This document shows positions 11,959 to 24,405 of a DNA stretch of 64,000 nucleotides, one piece after another; position 1 is the first letter of the stretch; each line of letters opens with the position of its first letter. A model generated the notes under the pieces. The model was given only the letters and a program-made list of their open reading frames with translations. It did not search any database and was not told where the DNA came from. Position numbers and translations under genes: made by a program. Source of the DNA: Burhinus oedicnemus (taxonomy: Eukaryota > Chordata > Aves > Charadriiformes > Burhinidae); contig VFFE01007487.1 of NCBI GenBank assembly GCA_008921705.1, positions 530,425 through 594,424 on the forward strand. The letters run 5' to 3'.

Positions 11959-14636
11959 AGTCTTCTGTACTTACCTGTCTTTACCTGACTTGCAGGTAGT
12001 ATGTCTTCAGCTTTTAGATTTATTTTTTTGTGTGTGTGTGTATAAGCGTATCTCAGTATAGAGTACAATACTAGTTTCTTGTAACTGGAAATAATAGGAG
12101 GAAGGATGTAGCTCTTTGGTTCAGGAGGAGTGTGTAAAGTGCAGAGGTGTGAAAGAAGAACCTAGCTGCCCATTGTCACCGCAGGATCTGGACTGGGCAA
12201 GCGCTGCAGTTGGGTTGCAGTAATTGGCCCAGCCTTTGCGCATTCCAATAGCAAGAGGCATCTCTGGAGCTTTACGAAAAGGTTCAAACACAAAACCCCT
12301 TAAGAATCTGAGCGTGTGTAACATGGGTTGGACTGCTTGGTCTGCTGCTGCCTTGCTGCTGCAGCTTTGCATTTCAAGGGTCAATGTGTCCTTTGGATGG
12401 CGCATTCTCATCCGTGTAGGGCAACACCCAAGGCCTGAGACACACAGCACCGGATATTGGATTCCCCTTGGATTAAGATAATTTTCTTTTCTTTTTTTTT
12501 TTTTTTTGGAGGGGGGCATTATTTTGAAATGAATCTGGCAGCATGGCTCCTTGTGGCTTTTAGGGAATGTTCCTCCAAGATCCTTGGTTGATCTCGGGAT
12601 CAGGGAGAATGGGAGGGTGATGGAGGATGTGAAAGTGGAGGAGAACTGGCTGGTTCTTGCTTCTCCTCTTGTACCTGCATGTTCTTGCAGTGCTGGTTTC
12701 ATTTGTTGCTTGGGTTTTTTGTTGCTGTCAGTAGAATGGAAGTTAGAAATGGATAATCTTTATGAATGATCAGAAATTCTTGTTCCGGTCTTGCAGACTA
12801 GAAGACAAAGTAAGCAACACGAAAGCAAATATAATGCAAGGTTTCGCCTTGTGAGGAAATCTGCTTAAAAATTGAAGTATATGCTTGTCCTTATTTAAAA
12901 AAAAAAGCAAAAAAACAAAAAAGAAAACTAAGAAAATTAAGAAAACCCAAAATACTCTGTGTAGTTTGTTAATGACTGTTACTGTTCCATATATGGCTTT
13001 TCATTTGTGTATTGAAGGACAGGCAATTCCTGTCCGCACAAAGTTTTGATGCGTTCTGAAAACAGCGACCGGGCGATGGACGCGTGGAGAGAAACGTCAC
13101 GCAGAGCCAGAGGTGTGTGTGGAAACGGAGGCGAGCCCGTTCTCCTGCTGCCCTGTGCTCCTGGGGAGGGAGGACAGCCCAATAACCTCCTCTAATCTGC
13201 GTCAGCTGTACGCGTTGCTGAAGACGATGAAACACTAACTGCTCTCCCTGTCTTCCCTTTCATCTCTTCTGCCTTAAGGTGATGTATCATGACAAATAAT
13301 GTTTGCTGGGCGATAACAGCTAGTGACTACGAAGCGCAGAAGGACGACTTTATGACCAAGGCTTTGGTCCAAGATGTTTTGCATATCTCTGAAGAGGTGT
13401 ATGTATAAACCAATTAAACATGCTAATTAGCTTATCTGACTAGGTGTCTTCAAAGTAAACCTCAAATTTATTTCATGATTTCGGATGAGGGAGTAGTGGA
13501 AAGGTCTCTTGCATCCTGCTTCTACGAGCTACAGTAGCAGCTACGATTGCAATTTCTGCAGTAAGCCTTTTCAGTAGGTGAACTTCAAATAGAGCAGAGA
13601 AAAGTTATTTTTCTTTTTTATTTTTCTTTTCCAGTGGATCTTGTGTAAGTGGGAGGGTCTAAGCTAGGGAATGGTTAGAGGAGGACAGAGTCTCTTCTTT
13701 CCCAGCCCTGGCAAGTACTGCGTGTGCCACAGTTAACGCCGGTAGATGTTTTATTTCACTTCCCCAGCAGTTTATCAGGCTTGCTTCTGTTCCTGGCGTC
13801 CTGGGAAACCAGTCAAGATTCAGCAGCTTCCTTAAACGGAGGACAAGGGAAACAGTCCCTTTGTCCTTGCCGTGACGCCTGCCGGATTCAGGAAGACACT
13901 CCCCATCCCTGATGAACCCCAATATATCCTATTAACAACCTCATGAAGCGCTCCGGGGAGCGTTGTACCTGCTGCCCCCGCTGACCAGTTGGGGACGTGC
14001 CTTTTGAAGAGAGGGAACACAAAGACTTAGTGTGGTCCTCCGAGGATACAACAGGATGTAATTATGTTTCCTTAAAGAATGCACGTGTTTTTAGCAAACT
14101 TAAAGGATGTCCAGATAGCGTGCCCAAATTCTTTTGGGATTTTGGAATGACCGATTTTCTTCTGAAAGAGAATAGTATGCTGAAATTATTCTATTGCAAG
14201 TCAATTCCTATAATGAACTTTAATGATATCTTTTGTTGCCATTTAAGATTAGTAATCTAGAGTGCTTTTTAAATTATTACAGTTAATTTCTGTTCTTATA
14301 TCCATTCCTACTAAACTAGAGTGCGGATTCCAACGTAGGGTTTTTTTGTGGCATCTGAATAATGAAGACAGTCAATCTTGATTTCTGTTTAATGGCTGGA
14401 TGAAGACTGTTTGTTTTTCTTTGTAATATACTGTCTTCTCCTTTGCGGATAGTGTCAAAGATAACGTAAAACAGCATCGTGACTGTTTAATAGCTTAGTT
14501 TGATCCTTAACGCTTGAGAGGAAAACATGACTCTGCGCTTTTGCAAATTGTTCAAAATCAGCTCGTAGGCTCCAATCTCTTAACTAGTGTGTGTCCGCAA
14601 CCCAGGCACGTTGTCAGTCATGCCGCATACGCCGCG

Positions 14637-14651
14637 TGAGCAGAGGGCGCC
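14637..14651 (+). promoter_or_regulatory. CTCF-like core motif
   Basis: The bases TGAGCAGAGGGCGCC agree with the vertebrate CTCF core (CCASYAGRGGGCRSY) at 13 of 15 positions; the mismatches are the first two. The motif lies in a small CpG-containing island (about 14590-14720) within AT-rich DNA. Binding cannot be told from sequence alone. Confidence 0.35.
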
Positions 14652-15993
14652 GTGCCGTTAAACCCGTTGGAAATCAAGGCTTTCACGAGGCAGATCGAGG
14701 CAGTACGTCAGATGTTCGAGTGTTGAACTTTAGAAGCTGAAAACTATTCATAACCATTGATGATAACTTAATATCCATGTTTTTTTTTCCTTTCTGGCCA
14801 CTTGCCCAGATTCTATAATGATGAGTGGTTATCTTTGCAGCCTTTCACATTGTTGACAGTGATTAATAATGTGTTGTGCACACTTCCATTGCATCAAATA
14901 CCAATTTTTTGGGGTAATGGGAAAAGAATATCTAAATAGGGAACTAATATAATTCACTTCACACATTATAATTTGACTATTGCGTTTGGAAAAGCAAGGA
15001 TATGAGTAGTAGGATACAGTATGATTTTATGTAGCTATAGGAGTGAAGTGTTGGATTTTTAGGTTCATTTATGTCAGTTTCCCAGTGTACAGTGATTGAA
15101 ACAAGATCATATGAACACAGAAGCGTATTTTAAAAGGATTTTACTGTGAGGAAGAAAATCTTTTAAATCAGTAGATGCCTCATACACCCTTTTAAATGTT
15201 AAATTGTGAAGTGATAAAGACAGCAACTGCTTGTAAAAACGAGATGACTGCAGCTCGGAAATCTTGTTTTTGTAGGCAAAATGGCTTGAAATTGCCAGTG
15301 CGTGCACCGATAAGCACCCGATACAAGAAACTTATCTCTCGGGCAATATGTAACAGCTGTAAGACTGATGGCTGGAAATTAAAAGATGGATACTACTCTC
15401 ATACTTGGGTACCTTTCATGTAATTACACTTCAGTTGCTATAATTTTTTTTATTGATGGCATTTAACCTAAAGCTTAACTTTTTTTTTTTCCTCCTTTCC
15501 GATAGTACTGCAGTAGATTGCACCTCCGCATATCTACTCAAGAGAAACTGAACTGTAAGTTAGGTCACCTACGCTGATTTTTCCACACCATTTTTTTTCC
15601 CCGAAGTTAACAGTAGCTTTTCTACTGTTTGTGTAATTGTCTATTAAACTTCTTCAACTTTCAGGATTCAAAGGGTGTTTTGTGTTGTTACAGCTGCACT
15701 ATTTACTAATGCAGAGCCTGTAGTTGTTTCGTGATTTAGATAATATCTACGTGTATATATTAATTTCTATTCATGTGGCTAAGGCTTGACATATTTAACT
15801 GGTATTCTTTCTGGTTTGTGTCATGGTTACTTCATTAACTGTGTTGAATTATGCTATAAATGTTTGCAGGAGCCCAGTCTTTGTAATCATTCTCTGTGGG
15901 GAATTTGCATTGAAATTAATGGGGATCTGAGTGTAGAAAAGCTGCTTGAGTGGGCATCATCTGCTCTTTCAGGCAGGCAAGCTTAAGTGGTAC

Positions 15994-16012
15994 TATATAT
16001 ATATATATATAT
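15994..16012. repeat. (TA)n microsatellite
   Basis: A perfect TA dinucleotide run of about 19 bases is followed by oligo-T. Confidence 0.9.
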
Positions 16013-16951
16013 TTTTTAACTGTTAATGTACTTTTAGGGCAATCAATGGGATGATTCCTTCAGTGATGTAAGTGGTTAGGCGGGAGGGGGGTATCTGTTC
16101 ACTCAGGAATGGTGGAGATTCTTATCCAGAAAAGCTTTGGGTAAAAGCGGGAGCCAACAAAGAAAATGCAGGAATACTTCAGTAAAACTAAATAATACGG
16201 GATGATGATGATGGGAGGAATGCAAGTGCGATGAAAAAGGATTTTGGCTGTGTAAAAGCCTTTTGCTTGCTCCTTCCTCTTAAGTGTTTTGAGCCTGTTA
16301 TGAATATTGTACTAAAGGTGATATATTCTGAAAGTTTTCTCTAGAGTTGCTATATGCTGGGATATATGCTCACGTAGAGCCACAGGAACAGAGGAAATTA
16401 TTTTTGAAAATTAAACAACTCGCACCACAGTGAAAATCTTTGTATAAAGAAATGCAAATGACAAGGAGGAATGATATCAATGTGCTCCCTTTTCTCGCTG
16501 CGATATGGGAAAGGAAAGGTTGTTAAATAACAAATCTTGGGCCACATGGAGAGAAAACGCAGTTGGAACGAGTTAGTTTTTGCTGACACAATAACAGCAG
16601 AGAAACAATAGAGTGGCCTCACTAAAAATGATATAAATTGTTATTTACTCGTACACTGACTGCTTGGCTCTGACCTGTATTTCAAAACTATACACGCAAG
16701 GAGAATGAGAACCTGTATTTAATTGTTGGAACGGTCAACCTTAATAGCGTTTGTCTTTGCATTTTGTTACATCCCACAACCTTCATCCTTACGTTTGTCT
16801 ACATAGATGGTAAGATCTCTGGGACGGGGGCTCCATATTTTTTTTTTGTGGAAAGGTCCATAGCAACCTTAAACCATAAATAAAAGGCAGTGATTTTGCC
16901 TGGATCTTTCTGTCCGTAAAGATGCGCTAACATTTTTGTAACAGTAATTGT

Positions 16952-17002
16952 CTCGGTTCCTTCCTTCTCCATTGAGGCTGTGAAAATGGAGAAGGAAGAA
17001 GC
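16952..17002. repeat. Short inverted repeat (hairpin)
   Basis: Arms 16960-16973 and 16985-16998 are perfectly complementary over 14 bases (CTTCCTTCTCCATT), separated by 11 bases. A few weaker pairs continue outward to 16952/17002 or so. The arms are polypyrimidine and polypurine. The stem is short for a microRNA precursor, and no transposon ends are seen. Confidence 0.6.
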
Positions 17003-19685
17003 TTGGCACAGGACAGCTTTGTGATGGCTTACTGTGTTTCTGGGTAAAGTCTTTCCAATTTTTGGATGAGGTGGATTACCTGTGTTTATGCTGCACTACC
17101 TGAGTGGTCCATTCGAGACTGAGCAACGAAGCACGGTACCTAGTGGAAGAAATGGAAAAAAAAACCTGAGGAATTGTTGTTTTAGTTGGTTTTCAGTGGA
17201 GGGAAGGGGTTTGTAGTCTTTTTCACACTCTAGTTTGCATTTTACTGGAGACCGCCAGTGGTGATATTAAGGCCTGTGTTACTTCCCTGGGTGCTTGAAA
17301 TCCAGATATCCAGATGTCCGAGTTCAACTCTTCCTATTCTGCCACGAGTGTCCCTGGGTGATCCATAGGAGAATTTTCTGTTTAACAAAAGCAAGGTCTT
17401 GTGATTATGCTAATACACTCTAAAGAAAAGTGGGGTTTCCTCATTTGAGACCTTACATAAGGGGTTTTATTTTGCTCTTTGCTCCTTTTAAACTTGTACT
17501 TGAAGTGTCCTTGCCAATTTAAAGCCGGGGTAAGAGCCTAAAGCCTATGTAGAGAATACGGAGGAAGGTGATGCACAGTGGTCTTGCTTGCTGAAGACCT
17601 GCTAGTATGCAAATAGGAAAAAAAAAAAAACTTTACATAAAACACCTAGGGTTTTCCAGTCCTGCGTTTCCAAATATGTACTTTCCCCAGCAGTACAGTC
17701 ATTTGCAGTTAATAGCTTAGAGGCAAGGAGCGAAGCGCGGAATAACATGAGAATTCCTATGAATATCAGCCACAAAACAGTACACATCTCTTCCCTCAGA
17801 AATATTCAGATTTTCATTAAATTGCTTAGAGATGAGTACTTTTTGTGCACAGGAACAAGTCTGAAAGTGATTTAGAAACCAGAATTGTCCTCTTGCTCTG
17901 CATTAGCAAATTGCATGGTGGTCACGTTGCTTTGAATGTGACAGTAGAAGGCTTGCTATTCTTACCCTTTTCAAGTTAATAGCTTAGTCTGAAACACTCA
18001 TACTCAGTTGAAGAGATTCCCCATCAGATGGGGAATTGCTAATGTGTGATATTGATTCTGATGAGTGTTTGTTGGTGGGGTTTTTTTTGGGGGGAAAAAA
18101 AAAGTCTTTGCTTTCTTAGTGAATCCAAGGAGTGGGTGTGATGCCACTGGAAAATGAGCGCTGTGTCTGTTGCCAATTTGAGCGTTCAAGTGTCTACACT
18201 AGGGGCAACTTTCCTAGTAGAGAAGCTTATGTGCGTTATTGTTCCTATTATTTCACCACATAAAGGAAACCCTTTTAGTACTATGAGTCAATCTAAAATA
18301 CGAACTGGTGAGAGAGTAATGGGAAAAACTAGCAGATATAGAGAAAGAAGTGTTTTCTTCTTGCTTAACCTGTATGGTTGGTAGCTGAAATACCTGTCTT
18401 AGGCAAGAGCAACCTGTCTGACTTGTCCTTGAACGTGCATTTTGAAAGTCAGCCTAAAAGTTTAATCAATTAATGTATGTTTTGATCATGTACTGTCATC
18501 AGGTTCCCCATCAGATTCTTGTGGCTGTTCTCTCCTGCTCTAACGTGCAGTCCTTGCACCTCTGTTGTTTAGTGATGAGGTCTAGTGCTCAGGGCCGAGG
18601 CTTGTGGGCTGCTAGGAGAAAGCCAGAAAAAGTAGTTTCTGGGCCATCTGTTACACCACTTGATGCAAACATTGGGTATTTAGAGATTAGATGAAAACCT
18701 TTACTCCTCAAATTCTTTTTTACTTGTATTTGGCTTTTATTGGATCCTCATTGTAGACCTTTGAATGATGATAATGAATATTTGACTAAGTAGCATTGAA
18801 AATACTGGGATGATGTATATAAAGATACAGGACCATATCTAGAACCACCCCATCTGTGATTGTTGCTACTGAGGTTCACAGTGTAACCATTACTACAAGA
18901 TTTGAGCCTATAAATAGTCTGAAATCAGGCTTTTTGAGGTACCCCTGAATTCCGTGGGGCAGTTGATACCTGTAATTCCATGGCTAGGTAATGGCAAGGA
19001 GGAACCACGTCAGACCTTAAGTAGTGCTTCTCTTTCTATATCCTTTCATTTAAGCCTGGTAGATGCTTTGTATGTGTCAGGGTCCTCTGTTCAAGGGCAC
19101 AGGCTCGTAAGTGCATTTAGCCTGGTTTCGTAATGAAAGTAAAATGTGTGCTTTTGTGGACTGATGGACAGCATTCCCTTAATCTTTGCATCAAGTAATT
19201 TCGACAGAATTTGGAAGTGTTAGCAGGTAAGTTGTCTTCTAGATAGAGAGAAGGACTAAGTGCCTTACCTATGCAAAAGGCTTCAGCTAGAGATGCACTT
19301 TTTAAACGCTAGAAATGTCAACCACAAAATATGAATGAGCGGCAGACCAAATGATTATAGTGCCTGTGCTCATGAGTGTTAATAAAAATAAAGCTTTGGT
19401 ATGTGGTGAAAACACTGAGGCTCAAGGCCCAGCTTCGGTGAACGGGAGCGGGGGTGTGTGGGGTTGGAAGCAGCTCTTCTGACCAGCATTTTGTGCCAAT
19501 CTAACTCTTTCCTGACCTGCAGTCTGACCGTGATCTGGACCCACCTTTGCATGATTTAGTGCCAACTGAAGGAAAGTTCTGGCCTCCTCGAACTTCTGTA
19601 AAGCTATTTGGAGTGCTATTATGGGAATCATTCTTTTCAGAGATGACTTGGTGCTTCTAGCTGAAGTGGAAATGGCTGGCTTGTT

Positions 19686-19720
19686 TGGTCAAGTTAATGT
19701 TAGGTCAAGTTCAAAGTTCT
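19686..19720 (+). promoter_or_regulatory. Cluster of nuclear-receptor half-site-like hexamers
   Basis: The hexamers are TGGTCA (19686), AGTTAA (19692), AGGTCA (19702), AGTTCA (19708) and AGTTCT (19715), all in the same orientation. The spacings include a DR0 (AGGTCA-AGTTCA) and a DR1-like pair (AGTTCA-A-AGTTCT). This could be a retinoid or orphan receptor site, which fits reported retinoid control of NAV2. Such clusters also arise by chance in a 64-kb window. Confidence 0.25.
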
Positions 19721-21772
19721 GAAGATGAATTTACTTAAAATAGGTCACAGCCCACTTAACAGGTTTGTCTTTGAAATGCCTCTTTTCAAAACTGGATGTT
19801 TTCATGGGGAATTACTTATTTCCTGTCTAAAGCTCAAAGGTGAGAATTATTTGGGCTTTGGGGAGATGGATCTTTAACCATTAGGCTGGTTCATCTCCAT
19901 TTTCTTCAATTCTGCCATTTACAGAAAGGGGGGAGAGGGGAAGGTCCTTGGAGAGGCTGTGTGGTTTTTATGGCCTGTCTTACAGTTCCCCAGCTCTTTT
20001 CCACGTCCTCTAACAACATGCACTCCGTTCTGGACAGTCTCTGGGGTGACTGGCCAAGGAGCACAAACTGCTACTGCCTTCTGTTGGGATCTTTCCCAGC
20101 TCTTTGTTTTGGTAGTGAAGCTCAAGCCTCTTGTCTTTAGAGACGTTTATTCTTCTTTTTGGTTAAAATTGAACTGAGGGGTTAGAAACTTATTAAAGGG
20201 AGGAAGGGTGACAAGCTAGGCTGTGTACATGCTTACAGAAGTCATCTTTCTGCAAGATATAATCTGAAAGTTCTGTTCAGTGGCACATCCAAGTCAGTCA
20301 AACTTCTTAATGCTCATCTGAACTAATGAGAGCTCCAAGATGACGTTGTGTCATTAGGAATACAGTGTTTTCCGCCACTGGTGTGACAAGGATGTATTCC
20401 TGGAGATAATGTTGTTGAAGAAACTTTTTTTTTTTTAATGGACTTCTAAGAGCAGGAAAACATCTTACTTGTAACTTTCCACTAAAAGATGACTTGATTC
20501 AAACTGTCTAGTGATATTCATTTAGGTACAAGTAGAAGTCTAAAATGCTGTTTTTGAAAGTTTGGATAAGTTTGCAGTAGTGCAGAAAAAAAGAAAACCT
20601 TGGCAGCAACTGGGGCTGCATCTTCTGGGCTGGAACTCCTCATTCTCAGTGTGAGATTTGGCCCCTCCTCCATCCTGGTCGAAAGGGATTGAAAAAGTGG
20701 TTCTGAGACAACTTTGCCAATAACTGCAGGCTTCCTAGGCTCCTTGCCATGCGTTTGATGCCAGGTATCGTCCAGAAGCTGAAACGGTGGTTGTCACGGC
20801 AATGGCCTAAGGCAAAATGGGGTGGTGCCGAAGTGACTAAACTCGGTCTTCCCCTCCAGATGCTCAGAGGGTCTTGCCAAGCAGCTGCTTTCTGTACTCG
20901 ATCTTCTTCTTATGCTGCAAGAGTCACTGTCAATAACGCTAATGATACTTAGCTTCAAGTATCCCATTTTGTCTGCGTCTGCTAGTGCAGTTGAATGAAG
21001 AGCACATCCAGGGGTTGTAGTAATTCTTCCTGCGTGTGGTTTCAACTGCATCTTCTCAAGTGGGTAATGACTTCTGGTGAAACTTCTGTCCTCTTTTCCC
21101 TCTTATTACAAAGCAGTGTATTATCCTTGTGCACCGTAAATTGTTTGGCCTGTTGTAAATTGATTTCCCACATGAAATTAAAATGGTGGCTTTCTAGAAG
21201 AAAAAAAGCTGAATTTTCACTTGATTTACATGACTTTATCAAGCGTTTCAAACAATACAAACAAGTCTTGAAGGCTGTCAATACCTACATGGATGTAGGA
21301 GCATAACAATCTAATCGGGTGGTACATGTGAAGTGTACTCAGGGATTTCTCATACAAATATAGAAGATCAATATCTTAATTATTGAGACACTCTGGGTGG
21401 TAGGTGATGTGTGGTTTACTGATACAGAGAATAACAAGCAACTAATATGGATATTATACAGAACTGTGTTGTGTGTCCTTAGCACTTCAGTTCATGTCTA
21501 AGGCATAAATGTAATATGCTTCTACAGTAGGGTTGGTGCTGCTTTGGGTGGGATTTTGGACACGAGGGACTGTAGAACAGTGTGGGGAAATGCAGGCACC
21601 CGCAGATGCGGCTGGCAGGCTGTACACTGAAATGGAGCTTCACCTGGGCACAGCAGTGGAAACATACATGGGTCGTGAAGATGGATCATAGAATCACAGA
21701 ATGGTTTGGGTTGGAAGGGACCTTTAAAGGTCATCTAGTCCAACCCCCTGCAATAAGCAGGGACATGTTCAA

Positions 21773-22480
21773 TCAGATTAGGTTGCTCAGAGCCCTGTCC
21801 AACCTGACCTTGAATGTTTCCAGGGATGGGGCATCTACCACCTCTCTGGGCAACGTGTGCCAGTGTCTCACCACCCTCAGAGTGAAGAATTTCTTCCTGA
21901 TATCTAATCTAAATCTCCCCTCTTCCAGTTTAAAACCATTACCCCTTGTTCTATGTCTCCACTCCCTGACCAAGAGTCCCTCCCCAGCTTTCCTGTAGCC
22001 CCCTTTAGGTACTGAAGGGGCTATAAGGTTTCCCCAGAGCCTTCTCTTCTCCAGGCTGAACAACCCTGACTCTCTCAGCCTGTCCTCGTAGCAGAGGGGC
22101 TCCAGCCCTCTGACCATCTTCGTAGCCTCCTCTGGACTTGCTCCAACAGGTCCATGTTGTTCTTGTGTTGGGGGCCCCAGAACTGGATGCGGTACTCCAG
22201 GTGGGGTCTCACCAGAGCGGAGTAGAGGGGCAATCGCCTCCCTAGACCTCCTGGCCACGCTGCTTTTGATGCAGCCTAGGATATGGTTGGCATTCTAGGC
22301 TGTGAGCGCACGTTGTCAGCTCGTGTCCAGCTTTTCATCCACCAGTACCCCCAAGACCTTCTCAGCAGAGCTGCTCTCCATCCCTTCCTCCCCCAGCCTG
22401 CATTGATACCTGGGGTTGCCCTGACCCAGGTGCAGGACCCTGCACTTGGCCTTGTTGAACATCATGAGGTTCACAGGGGC
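21773..22480 (-). pseudogene. CR1 ORF2 C-terminal portion
   Basis: The same frame as the end of the RT segment resumes after the TGA. The open part at 21773-22258 ends ...RKKFFTLRVVRHWHTLPREVV and SLETFKVRLDRALSNLI before a stop. That is the usual CR1 carboxy end, followed by a short 3' UTR and the octamer end. It is the best preserved part of this copy. Confidence 0.9.
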
Positions 22481-23633
22481 TCACTTCTTGAGCTTGTCCA
22501 GGTCCCTCTGGATGGCATCCTGTCCCTCAGGTGTGTCAACCGCACCACTCAGCTTGGTGTTTTCTGCAAACTTGCTGAGGGTGCACTCAATTGCACTGGC
22601 TATGTCATTGATGAAGATATTAAACAGTACTGGTCCCAATACGGACCCTTGAGGGACACCGCTTGTTACTGATCTCCATTGGGACATTGAGCCATTGACC
22701 ACTACCCTCTGGATACAACCATCCAACCAATTCCTCATCTACCAAACAGTCCACCCATCAAACCCATCTGTCTCCAATTTAGAGAGCAGATGTTGTGGGG
22801 GACTGTGTCAAAGGTCTTGGAGAAGTCCAGATAGACAATATCCATAGCTCTTCCCTTGTCTGCTGATGTAGTCACTTCATCATAGAAGGCCACTAGGTTG
22901 GTCAGGCAGGACTTGCCCTTGGTGAAGCCATGCTGGCTGTCTTGAATTACCTCCCTGTGCCTTGATACAGCTTCTATGAGGATTTGTTCCATGATCTTCC
23001 CAGGCACAGAGGTGAGGCTGACGGGTCGGTAGTTCCCAGGGTCCTCCTTTGTACCTTTTTTAAAAATAGGTGCAGTGTTTCCCTTTTTCCAGTCACTGAG
23101 GGCTTCACCTGACTGCCATGACTTTTCAAATATCATGGAGAGTGGCTTGGCACCTGCATCAGCCGATTCCCTCAGGAGTCTGGGATGCATCTTGTCAGGT
23201 CCCATAGACTTCTGCATGTTCGTGTTCCTCAGGTGGTCACAAACCTGATCTTCTCTTACAGTGGGAGGGACTTTGCTCCCCCAGTCCCTGCCTTGCAGTC
23301 TATCCACTTGAGATCTGTGGGAAGAGGGGTTGCCAGTGAAGACTGAGGGGGGAAAAAAATTGTTGAATACCTCAGCCGCCTCCTTGTCCGTTTGCAGGGG
23401 GCAATGCTTTCTTTGACCTTCCTTTTCTGGCTGACGTACCTGTAGAAGCCCTTATTATTATTCTTTGTGTCCCTTGCCAAGTTCAGCTCCAGCTGCGCCT
23501 TGGCCTTCCTGACCCAATCCCTACACAACCGGGCAGTGTCCCTGTACTCTTCCCAGGATACCTGTCCCTGCTTCCACTCCCTGTGCGTTTCCTTCTTGCC
23601 CTTAGTTTGACCAGCAGGTCTCGACTCAGCCAT
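22481..23633 (-). pseudogene. CR1 ORF2 reverse transcriptase portion (broken, active site mutated)
   Basis: Three frames together cover the reverse transcriptase. Frame 23256-23633 holds the pre-RT linker with [10 protein letters not shown]. Frame 22735-23307 holds [22 protein letters not shown] and [14 protein letters not shown], which contains the first catalytic Asp. Frame 22481-22738 holds [20 protein letters not shown] and [10 protein letters not shown]. In CR1 the last block normally contains FADD, the paired catalytic aspartates. Here codons at 22559-22564 read Glu-Asn, so both are lost. Frame changes lie between the segments, and a TGA ends the last one. Confidence 0.9.
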
Positions 23634-24405
23634 GCTGATCTCTTGCCTTCCTTTCCTGATTTCTTACGTCTGGGGATCAAGGTCTCTTGAGCTCTATGGA
23701 AAGCGTTCTTAAAGATCTGCCAGCTCTGTTCAGCTCCCTTGTCCCCGAGGGCAGTTTCCCAGGGGGTCCTATTGACTAACTCCTTGAGCAGCTGGAATTT
23801 TGTTTTCCTAAAATTCAGGGTTCTCATTTTACTCTTCTTCTGACCCATATCCTTCAGGACTGTGAACTTCACCAGTGCAGGATCACTGCAGCCCAGGCTG
23901 CCTCCAATCTTGGTGTTGCTGATTAGCTCACTTGTGTTGGTGACCATCAGGTCCAGTACTGCATCCCCTCTGGTAGGGCTATTACCTGGCTTGAGAAGTT
24001 ATCCTCAATGCATTCCAGGGGTCTCCTGGATTGCCTACAGCTCACTGTGCTACTTTTCCAGCAGATGTTGGGGTGGCTGAAGTCCCACAGCAGGACGAGA
24101 GCCTGTGAATGCGATGCCTCTTGTAGCTGGAGTAAGAAGGCTCGTCAATAAGCTCCCCTTGATTGGGCGGCCTGTAGTAGACACCAAACACAAGGTTCCC
24201 TTTGCCTCGGTCTCTAATTCTTACCCATAAGCTTTCAACCTACTCATGGTTATTCTTCAGAGACAGCTCTTCGCACTCCATCCATTTCTTGATGTGGAGG
24301 GCAACCCCTCCGCCCCTCCTCCCTTGCCTGTCCCTTCTGAGCAGCCTGTAGCCATCGATAGCCGCGCTCCAGTCACGGGGTTTGTCCCACCAGGTTTCGG
24401 TAACA
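23483..24405 (-). pseudogene. CR1 ORF2 endonuclease portion (broken)
   Basis: The - strand begins with a TVTETWWD block followed by DWSAAIDGYRLLRRDRQGRR. This is the APE-type endonuclease of CR1; the Glu of TETW belongs to the metal site. A stop at 24240 interrupts the frame, and similarity continues in another frame with a YYRPPNQGE block near 24160-24175. From 23947 a further frame carries IGGSLGCSD, the C-terminal part of the endonuclease. The stretch ends in a linker rich in Arg and Lys. The first part of the domain is absent, so no active enzyme can come from this copy. Confidence 0.85.

Larger units (their letters stand above)
11959..21684 (+). other. Intron-like stretch, no gene recognised
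   Basis: No coding exon is recognised. The longest frame is 193 codons on the - strand at 12121-12702. It has mixed low-complexity composition, a lysine run produced by the oligo-T tract at 12489-12507, and no domain. An A-rich tract is at 12896-12952. A CTCF-like motif is at 14637-14651, a (TA)n run at 15994-16012, a hairpin at 16952-17002 and nuclear-receptor half-sites at 19686-19720. Confidence 0.5.
21685..24405 (-). mobile_element. CR1 LINE retrotransposon, 5'-truncated, decayed
   Basis: The CR1 3' end is at 21685 (on the - strand, ...CATTCTGTGATTCTATGAT). The element runs for about 2.7 kb to roughly 24405, where similarity stops inside the endonuclease domain just before the TETWWD motif. 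ORF1, the 5' UTR and the N-terminal part of the endonuclease are therefore missing. CR1 elements move by target-primed reverse transcription and are usually 5'-truncated without a clean target duplication. The remaining ORF2 is broken by several frameshifts and by an in-frame TGA at 22481-22483, where the family has Trp. The copy lies antisense to the NAV2-like gene. Confidence 0.95.

Noticed and set aside
12121..12702. 193-codon open frame on the - strand
   Set aside because: There is no recognisable domain, the lysine run comes from an oligo-T tract, and no promoter or splice context is evident. A chance frame in moderately GC-rich DNA is the simplest reading.
21582..22672. + strand open frames of 129-138 codons over the CR1 copy
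   Set aside because: They are antisense shadows of CR1 ORF2, which is clearly encoded on the - strand.
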